DNA from: Candidatus Nanopelagicales bacterium
GTDB taxonomy: Bacteria > Actinomycetota > Actinomycetes > S36-B12
DNA length: 7,531 bases
Direction of reading: 5' to 3'
Assembly: GCA_023264215.1 (NCBI GenBank)
Contig: JALQSY010000080.1
Coordinates: 1 to 7,531 of the forward strand
Every line of letters begins with the position of its first letter. Positions within the stretch are counted from its first letter, which is position 1. Made by a program: the position numbers and the translations under genes. The notes beneath the pieces are model-generated. The model had not been told where the DNA came from, made no database searches, and saw only the letters and a program-made list of their open reading frames with translations. Shown here piece after piece: positions 1 through 4,815 of the stretch.

Positions 1-74
1 AGATCGCCGCCATCGATCAGTACGCCGTCGAGGCCGGCATCGACCTGTGGCGCGCGCAGTCGCGCTTCGACTAG
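1..74 (+). CDS. 3' end of an unidentified plus-strand gene (partial)
   Basis: Only the last 23 codons (reading from base 3) and the TAG stop at 72-74 lie in the window. The peptide ends ...DLWRAQSRFD. Nearly all third codon positions are G or C, and the other two frames lack that bias, so this is very likely a real coding end. The fragment is too short to assign a family; no motif is recognisable. The gene runs convergently into the minus-strand acetolactate-decarboxylase-family gene that ends at 219. Confidence 0.6.
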   Translation, partial: IAAIDQYAVEAGIDLWRAQSRFD

Positions 75-83
75 GCGTCAGCG

Positions 84-101
84 ACGCCCGTCGCCGGGCG
101 T
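84..101. terminator. GC-rich hairpin in convergent gap, possible bidirectional terminator
   Basis: ACGCCCG (84-90) and CGGGCGT (95-101) form a perfect 7-bp stem with a TCGC loop, starting 10 bp after the stop of the plus-strand gene. There is no T-tract on either side, so this is not a canonical intrinsic terminator. The position between convergent genes and the stem strength support a termination or 3'-end role. That role is inferred from position and structure only. Confidence 0.4.
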
Positions 102-149
102 GGGGTGTGGCGGTCGGGAAGCGATGCACGCGCGAAAGCGACGCTTCGT

Positions 150-185
150 GACGCTTTTGGGCCGTCGTAGGTGTCACCAAGCGTC
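150..185. terminator. Second hairpin in convergent gap, weak terminator candidate
   Basis: GACGC (150-154) plus TTGG (157-160) can pair with CCAA (177-180) plus GCGTC (181-185), leaving a 2-nt bulge and a 16-nt loop. A loose GGTTTCG follows on the plus strand. Nearby, GACGCTT occurs twice ten bases apart (140-146, 150-156), and AAAGCG (135-140) can alternatively pair with CGCTTT (152-157). The gap 75-218 otherwise shows nothing gene-like. Function is uncertain. Confidence 0.25.
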
Positions 186-218
186 GGTTTCGTCGCGGCG
201 GGGCTTGGGCAGCCAGCG

Positions 219-1052
219 TCAGGGGGCTGCGACGAGGCGTACGCCGCGGGTGCGCTGGATCGTCAGCCGTACGTCGTCCCCCGTGGTGCAACTGAGGATG
301 TGGCCGCCCGCGTCGCGAGACCGGGTGAGCCCATGCAGGTGCAGCCCCGGAGCGCCCACGCCGAGGAGGTCGCTGCCGGTCCGGAAGCCGACCAGGGTGG
401 CCCGGACCTGCTCGAGCGGGAACACCGTCTGTGCTGCCACCACGTCAGCGAGCGGGGGATAGGGCTGGGACTGGGCCGGCACGCTGCGGGCGGTGAGGTT
501 CGCGAAGGTGCCGTTCATGCGTACGGCAACCATCCCACCGGACGTGGCGGCGAGTTCATCGATCATCGGCACGAGAGCGGAGCACTGCGTGCCCGCGGGC
601 ACCCGCATCGACGCCTGGGGGGTGAATCGAACGGCTTCGAAGAACGGCGTGGATCGCGAGATGGGCACCGCGCGCGGAGCGCCGTCGGTCCCGACCCGGT
701 AGACCGTGCCGCCGACCATGACGAGCTCGCCGTTCAAGCGGTCGAAGGTGCCCAGCCCGATGGTCGGACGGTCCGACTTCGATGCACCCATGGCAGCGCG
801 CACCGGGGCCAGACCGTCGTAGTCCGGCTGAACGAGGTAGTCGTACGTGCCGATCTGCGCCACCCATCCACTCGGGCGCGGCGGGACGGCGGAGCCGTCC
901 GCGTCGAGCCGGCTGGGCGCATCGTCGGCCACGGCAAGCGTGCCGGCGAGCGGCGCCGCGACGATGAGGCCGAGGGCGCAGGCCAGGGCTGCAATGGCAG
1001 CCGCGATCCGCGCCCTCGGTGTGGCTCTGCGCACTCGCACTCGTGTGGTCAC
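219..1052 (-). CDS. Exported acetolactate decarboxylase family protein, C-terminally short
   Basis: The family converts 2-acetolactate to acetoin and CO2 using a zinc ion; close homologues are called BudA or AlsD. The 277-residue product starts with GTG at 1052, overlapping the stop of the upstream pgsC-like gene as GTGA. Residues 1-15 are basic, 16-37 hydrophobic, and TLAVA-DD (38-44) is a plausible signal peptidase site, so it should be exported or anchored outside. Family signatures are clear: TIGLGTFDRLNGELV (97-111), TPFFEAVRF, ARSVPAQSQPYPPL and GLHLHGLTRSRDAGGHIL. Putative zinc ligands are His238, His240 and His251; Glu109 and Arg189 match catalytic residues. Taking my recollection of the Brevibacillus enzyme (Glu65, Arg145, His194, His196, His207, Glu253), the spacings agree exactly with an offset of 44, but Glu253 would fall at 297 and the protein ends at 277. 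The family call is firm; acetolactate decarboxylation here is uncertain, and a role tied to the polyglutamate-type synthase genes is inferred from the operon. Confidence 0.85.
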   Translation of the reverse strand: MTTRVRVRRATPRARIAAAIAALACALGLIVAAPLAGTLAVADDAPSRLDADGSAVPPRPSGWVAQIGTYDYLVQPDYDGLAPVRAAMGASKSDRPTIGLGTFDRLNGELVMVGGTVYRVGTDGAPRAVPISRSTPFFEAVRFTPQASMRVPAGTQCSALVPMIDELAATSGGMVAVRMNGTFANLTARSVPAQSQPYPPLADVVAAQTVFPLEQVRATLVGFRTGSDLLGVGAPGLHLHGLTRSRDAGGHILSCTTGDDVRLTIQRTRGVRLVAAP

Positions 1053-2167
1053 GGGGTGATTGTGCCGGTGCGGGCGCGGCCGGCCGCCTCGGCCGCCCCC
1101 CAGGCCCGCACGACCGTGAGGATCCCGGGTGTCGCGGCCGCTGCCAAGGCGATCAGATAGATCACTCCGGCGATCGGCCCGAGGCCGGCGGTGATCCAGA
1201 CTCCGATGGCGATGACAACGCATGCGATGGCCGTGCCCACCACCGTGCGGAGCGCATCGGAACGGCTTCGCCCCATGTCCGCCGCGACCAGACCCACGGC
1301 CAGCAGGGGCGACAGCGTGTAGGTGTTGGCCTCCATCGCGGGAGTCCAGCCGAGTGCCGACCCCCAGTAGAGCGAGAACCAGGCCACGAGCGCCCCGAGA
1401 ATGAGGGCGAACATGCTGCGTTGACGGGGCGACATGAGCACGAGCCGGTCGTACACGCGCACGAGGGCGTGCGTCACGAGGGCGGCGGCCAGCACCGTGA
1501 TGAACGCCGTGATCGTGAAGAACTCCACGATGAACAGTGCACCGATGAAGCCGCCGGTGCGCAGGCCCCCGGTGAAGCGCAGCACACCGCCGGCGACGAT
1601 GGCGAGGAGGATGGCGTAGTCCAGCGAGCGCTCGGGGATGCGCTCGACGATGGGTGCGACGTTCTCGGTGCTCGCGGGCAGACCGGAGATGAGCAGGAAT
1701 GTCGGCAGGCAGATCGCGAGAGTGCCCGCGGTGACCAGGCCGAGCGCCAGCATCGTCCTCGGGAAGCCCTGGTGCGAGACGTCGTAGGAGATCAACCCGG
1801 GGACGACGAAGGCCCCGAATGCGATCGACACACCCACGAATCCACTGACCGACTCGATCACGGGCGTGATCGCGATGAGCACGGTCGTCAGGACGGCACC
1901 GGTGAGCACGGCGAGGACGAAGATCATGGATCGGGGCAGTGCTGCGAAGCGCAGGATCAGCCCACGCACGATGCTGAGCGTGAGGAGCGTGACGACGGCG
2001 ACGCCGAGCAGCGTCTGCCAGGTGCCGGTGATGGCCAGGATGGCGATGTAGCCCCCCGCGACAGAACCTCCGCCCACGAGATGGAAGCGGGTGTAGACCG
2101 CGAAGGCGATGGCGACGGAGACCACGAGCAGCAGGCGAAAGAGCGCGGGATCGGTGAAGGCCGTCAT
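1049..2167 (-). CDS. pgsC: PgsC/CapC-type poly-gamma-glutamate synthase membrane subunit, duplicated form
   Basis: PgsC is the polytopic membrane subunit that works with the ligase PgsB in making and passing out poly-gamma-glutamate. The 372-residue protein is mostly hydrophobic, with about ten or more membrane segments, and is about 2.5 times the 149 residues of Bacillus PgsC. Residues about 8-158 match PgsC best: the stretch AFVVPGLISYDVSHQGFPRT (119-138) parallels the family signature VPGLI-x-QG-P-T. Residues about 183-325 look like a second, more diverged copy, with LLAVGLVAADMGRSRSDALRT (288-308) at the equivalent place and another DYAILLA...GG start. The ATG at 2167 overlaps the pgsB stop as ATGA, and its own TGA overlaps the next start as GTGA. 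Family assignment is strong; the substrate polymer (glutamate or another) cannot be read from sequence. Confidence 0.85.
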   Translation of the reverse strand: MTAFTDPALFRLLLVVSVAIAFAVYTRFHLVGGGSVAGGYIAILAITGTWQTLLGVAVVTLLTLSIVRGLILRFAALPRSMIFVLAVLTGAVLTTVLIAITPVIESVSGFVGVSIAFGAFVVPGLISYDVSHQGFPRTMLALGLVTAGTLAICLPTFLLISGLPASTENVAPIVERIPERSLDYAILLAIVAGGVLRFTGGLRTGGFIGALFIVEFFTITAFITVLAAALVTHALVRVYDRLVLMSPRQRSMFALILGALVAWFSLYWGSALGWTPAMEANTYTLSPLLAVGLVAADMGRSRSDALRTVVGTAIACVVIAIGVWITAGLGPIAGVIYLIALAAAATPGILTVVRAWGAAEAAGRARTGTITP

Positions 2168-3426
2168 AGGACGTCCCTCCCCAGCATCTTGTCCCGGATG
2201 AGATCCGCGACGTACTGGTGGTTGTTCTCCATGCCGATGAGCGCCACGCGCTCGGGACGGCGCCCCGCGATGCGCTCGGCCATGCCGCTCATCCGACGGT
2301 AGAGCGGGCGCTCTCCGAAGCCCCAGGTGCCCACGCGGATGATCCGATCCCTGGTCCAGCCGGCGCGGTAGGCGAAGCGACGGACGATGACGTCGGGCTC
2401 GCCGACGATCACGATGCCGTCGACATCGGCGGGGGTGATGCTCGCGGCGAATTGGATGGCGCGTAGCGGCCGATCCCATCGGGTCGTAAGAATCGCCAGC
2501 ACGATTGCGTCCTCCGGCATCTGGGCACGTGCCGACTGCAGAGCCGGAGTCAGGCTGTCGGTGTCGTTGACCGACCCGATGTCCCGGTACCACCACTCGA
2601 TGCCGTCGATCTCGGTGACCACCGGCAGTGTCGGCAGTGGCTCGGCCGTGGCGGCCTCCAGACCCCGCACGGCCGTGACCTGATCGACGCCCGCGAACGC
2701 CGCGACCGCCAGGGCCATCGCCACGTTGTCGGGGTGGGCCCCCGGAAGACGCTGGAGGATGTCACGCGGGACCTGCGCGCCATCCACCGCATCGAAGGCG
2801 CAGCCGTGTCGATCCGCCTCGAAGGCGAGCACGGCGCGCGTGGCCTCGCGATGCTCAGCGGTGATGGCGATCTCCGCCCCGGTCATGGCCCCGCTCAGGG
2901 AGACGGCGATCTGCTCGAGAGTCGTGCCCTGCTCCTCCAGGTGATCCCACAGGGCGTTCGTGATGATCGTGACCTGGGGACGAACGATGTCGGTCGTGCA
3001 CAGGTCGATCAGGTCGGGCGTGACGGCCATGCATTCCAGCACGATGGCCTCCGGAGCGACCTCGTCGCGCTTGAACGATCGGTGGACGGTCTCGAGCATC
3101 TCCAGGATCGATACCTGGCCGATCCTGCTCGTCGGGTGCTCCGCTCCTGCGGTGTCGAGTTCTCGCGAGGCGGTGCCTGTCATCTTGCCGAGCGTGGGGA
3201 TGCCTCCAGCCGTCAGCGCGGAGTGGATCAATCTGACGGTCGAGGACTTGCCGCGCGAACCGGTGATGAGGATGCGCAGCGGGATGCGATGCAGCCGCGC
3301 GAGATTGCGGCGCGACCAGATAGCCCAGACACACGCGACAAGGAGGAATACGGTGAAGGCAACGAGTGCCGAAACGGACTGCTGGGTCAGCAGGTCATCG
3401 GTGACCGAGTCGAGCACATCCCCCAT
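2164..3426 (-). CDS. pgsB: PgsB/CapB-type poly-gamma-glutamate synthase ATP-dependent ligase
   Basis: PgsB belongs to the Mur-ligase-like amide ligases and activates the growing polymer end with ATP at the inner face of the membrane. The product has 420 residues (Bacillus PgsB has 393). One membrane anchor lies at 18-37, followed by the P-loop TGSRGKSS (55-62; Lys60 binds phosphate). Further Bacillus PgsB matches are GKMTGTASREL (GKTTGTDAR), VLECMAVTPD (VSECMAVNPD), GSVNDTDSL (ANDASSTL), TTRWDRPLRAIQFA (NCRADRVDRTQQFA) and GMENNH (GVGNIH) near the end. ATG at 3426 is chosen because the hydrophobic anchor follows directly and upstream in-frame sequence loses coding character. No Shine-Dalgarno is visible. 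The stop overlaps the pgsC start (ATGA); the PH-like gene ends 38 bp upstream. No pgsA/capA gene is in the window. Confidence 0.9.
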   Translation of the reverse strand: MGDVLDSVTDDLLTQQSVSALVAFTVFLLVACVWAIWSRRNLARLHRIPLRILITGSRGKSSTVRLIHSALTAGGIPTLGKMTGTASRELDTAGAEHPTSRIGQVSILEMLETVHRSFKRDEVAPEAIVLECMAVTPDLIDLCTTDIVRPQVTIITNALWDHLEEQGTTLEQIAVSLSGAMTGAEIAITAEHREATRAVLAFEADRHGCAFDAVDGAQVPRDILQRLPGAHPDNVAMALAVAAFAGVDQVTAVRGLEAATAEPLPTLPVVTEIDGIEWWYRDIGSVNDTDSLTPALQSARAQMPEDAIVLAILTTRWDRPLRAIQFAASITPADVDGIVIVGEPDVIVRRFAYRAGWTRDRIIRVGTWGFGERPLYRRMSGMAERIAGRRPERVALIGMENNHQYVADLIRDKMLGRDVL

Positions 3427-3433
3427 GGTGGAG

Positions 3434-3439
3434 AGAGTG
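3434..3439 (-). promoter_or_regulatory. Possible -10 box for leaderless pgsB start
   Basis: CACTCT lies seven bases before the pgsB ATG, and no ribosome-binding site exists in the 38-bp gap to the PH-like gene. It resembles the CAYGCT boxes preceding three other starts in this window, but matches less well. It could give pgsBC and the decarboxylase gene their own leaderless transcript. This is inference from motif and position. Confidence 0.2.
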
Positions 3440-3464
3440 ACACAGCAGGCGGTCCGGCGAGGCC

Positions 3465-3818
3465 CTAGTCGCGCTCGCCACGCGTCACACGGGACACGAT
3501 CTGCCCGGCATTGGGGGCGGTGGCGAGCAGTCGCTGGTACGGCTCCTCGCGCAGGTCCAGGACGATCCCGGGCTTGGTGCCGATCAGCGCGCAGAAGTCC
3601 TGGCCGCCACGGAAGCGCATGCGCCCGACGAGGATGACGTGGGGGATGCCGATGCCGGGCCACCGCCAGCCGCGTACGCGCGGCCACATGTCGGACACGG
3701 CCTCCGCGTGGTCGATGTGATCCCAGGGGATCTCGAAACTCCCCTGGAAGGTGCCGAACCTCTCCCACCTGCTCAGGCGCACCTCGAGGCTTCGGGGAGC
3801 GATGATGAGTTCGGCCAC
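3465..3818 (-). CDS. Small bacterial PH-domain-like protein of unknown function
   Basis: The 117-residue soluble protein has no signal peptide or membrane segment. Its order, ELIIAPRSLEVRLSRWERFG (3-22), FEIPWDHIDHAEAV (28-41), GIGIPHVILVGRMRFRGGQDF (55-75) and GIVLDLREEPYQRLL (84-98), matches an actinobacterial family of about 110-120 residues: short beta strands with a ser-arg-trp-glu-arg core, a G-x-G-x-P loop and a closing helix, resembling a bacterial pleckstrin homology fold. The role is unknown; such folds often mediate protein contacts. I prefer the GTG at 3818 over the in-frame GTG at 3875. The extra 19 residues are not family-like, and a CACGCT box sits exactly six bases before 3818 with a possible -35 17 bp further up. 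It lies 38 bp upstream of pgsB on the same strand and may be co-transcribed. Confidence 0.75.
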   Translation of the reverse strand: MAELIIAPRSLEVRLSRWERFGTFQGSFEIPWDHIDHAEAVSDMWPRVRGWRWPGIGIPHVILVGRMRFRGGQDFCALIGTKPGIVLDLREEPYQRLLATAPNAGQIVSRVTRGERD

Positions 3819-3824
3819 GACCCA

Positions 3825-3853
3825 AGCGTGCCATCCGGGCGCGCGAGTGTCTT
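3825..3853 (-). promoter_or_regulatory. Leaderless-type promoter for the PH-like gene (and perhaps the pgs operon)
   Basis: On the minus strand, AAGACA (3853-3848) and CACGCT (3830-3825) are separated by 17 bp, and CACGCT ends six bases before the GTG at 3818. AAGACA matches four of six bases of TTGACA. Transcription would begin at or next to the start codon, fitting the lack of a Shine-Dalgarno. The element lies inside the 73-bp divergent gap shared with the nuclease genes. Confidence 0.4.
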
Positions 3854-3879
3854 CGCCTGCCGACGTCGTACCCACCTGA

Positions 3880-3885
3880 CATGCT
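3880..3885 (+). promoter_or_regulatory. -10 box of leaderless-type promoter for the nuclease pair
   Basis: CATGCT ends six bases before the ATG at 3892, the same spacing as CACGCT boxes before 3818 and 6670. A weak -35 (CTGCCG, 3857-3862) lies 17 bp upstream. No purine-rich ribosome-binding site precedes the ATG, consistent with a leaderless mRNA. Confidence 0.35.
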
Positions 3886-3891
3886 CAGGCC

Positions 3892-4815
3892 ATGGCCGGT
3901 CCACGCTCATCCTCGCGCGCACCTGTCACGGTGCGCGTGCCCGAGGCCGCACCGCCGGACCGCCCCTGGTCCGCCACCGCGATCGAGCAGTTCCTCAGCT
4001 GTCCGCTGCGCTACTGGTGGCAGCGCATCGAGCGCTGGGAGACCCCGTCCACGGCCGCGCTCGTCATCGGCCGTGCCGTCCACTCGGCCCTCGAGCACCT
4101 GCTCGCCCTGCCGCCGGACGAGCGCGTGCCCGAGCGTGCCGACGCCTACCTCGCCCAGGCGCTGATCGATGAGCTCGCCCTGGTCGAAGGCCAGGGGATC
4201 GATGAGGTCGAGGTGCGAGAGGGCAGCGGACGTGCGCTGGCGGCGTACTGGGAGACCGAGCAGCCGGCGGACATCGAGGTCGCCCCCGACGGCCTGGAGC
4301 GTCAGGTGCGCACTGATCTCGCGGGCCTGCCCTTCCTCGGCCACATCGATCGCATCGCCCAGGCTGAGGCCGGGCTGCGCGTGACGGACTACAAGACCGG
4401 GGCGCCGAAGCCCAAGTACTGGTGGTCCTACTGGCGACAGCAGCTGCTGTACGCCGCGGCGCTGGAGGACACCGGCGAGCCCGCGGCCGAGATCGAGTTG
4501 CTCTACCTCAAGGAGCCGCGCGCGGTGACGCGACCGGTGTACGGCGCAGCCGTCCGTCGCGCTCTCGCGGACCTGGAGTTGGCGCACGAGCAGCGTGACA
4601 CGATGGCGCGGGCGGGCGCGTGGGAGGCCAGGCCGGGGCCCCTCTGCCGATACTGCGACTTCCAGCCGGCTTGCCCGGCGCAGCGCAGTTCCGCGCCCAA
4701 GCCCGGCACGGCCGAAAGCGACGCGATGCTCCGGGATCGCGGTCTGGTCCAGCGACATGCCGAGCCTGTGGCCGAGGACCTCATCGACATCCTGGACTCC
4801 GAGGCCACGCAGTGA
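3892..4815 (+). CDS. RecB-family PD-(D/E)XK nuclease with Fe-S cluster ligands (Cas4/AddB-like)
   Basis: The 307-residue protein has the full layout of an iron-sulphur RecB/Cas4/AddB-type nuclease. Cys37 lies in SATAIEQFLSCPLRYWW. His64 is in GRAVHSALEHLL (motif I), Asp153 in FLGHIDRI and Asp166/Lys168 in VTDYKTG (metal binding and catalysis). RQQLLYAAAL (182-190) is the Q-x-x-x-Y helix that contacts DNA, and Cys252, Cys255 and Cys261 in CRYCDFQPACP complete the four-cysteine cluster set. No helicase domain is present. It resembles the stand-alone RecB-like nucleases of actinobacteria (for example the mycobacterial family with the same SPSRASDF..CPL start) and should cut single strands or DNA ends. 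The ATG at 3892 follows a CATGCT-N6 box. Its stop overlaps the next gene as GTGA, so the two are likely made together and may form a complex. Confidence 0.85.
   Translation: MAGPRSSSRAPVTVRVPEAAPPDRPWSATAIEQFLSCPLRYWWQRIERWETPSTAALVIGRAVHSALEHLLALPPDERVPERADAYLAQALIDELALVEGQGIDEVEVREGSGRALAAYWETEQPADIEVAPDGLERQVRTDLAGLPFLGHIDRIAQAEAGLRVTDYKTGAPKPKYWWSYWRQQLLYAAALEDTGEPAAEIELLYLKEPRAVTRPVYGAAVRRALADLELAHEQRDTMARAGAWEARPGPLCRYCDFQPACPAQRSSAPKPGTAESDAMLRDRGLVQRHAEPVAEDLIDILDSEATQ

Noticed and set aside
175..230. A frameshift that would restore the normal tail of the decarboxylase-family protein
   Set aside because: Translating past the stop in all three frames gives no sequence like the family C-terminus, so the short end appears natural.
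1053..1223. A longer version of the decarboxylase-family protein starting at 1223
   Set aside because: The extra 57 residues are Arg/His/Pro-rich and overlap the pgsC coding region. The GTG at 1052 gives a proper signal peptide and a GTGA overlap.
1019..2302. A 427-codon plus-strand open frame, very rich in Asp, Glu, His, Gly and Gln
   Set aside because: It is antisense to the PgsC membrane gene; the hydrophilic low-complexity content is what the complement of hydrophobic codons gives.
3819..3875. Start of the PH-like protein at the GTG at 3875
   Set aside because: The added 19 residues do not look like the family, and the GTG at 3818 has a CACGCT-N6 box and a possible -35 directly upstream.
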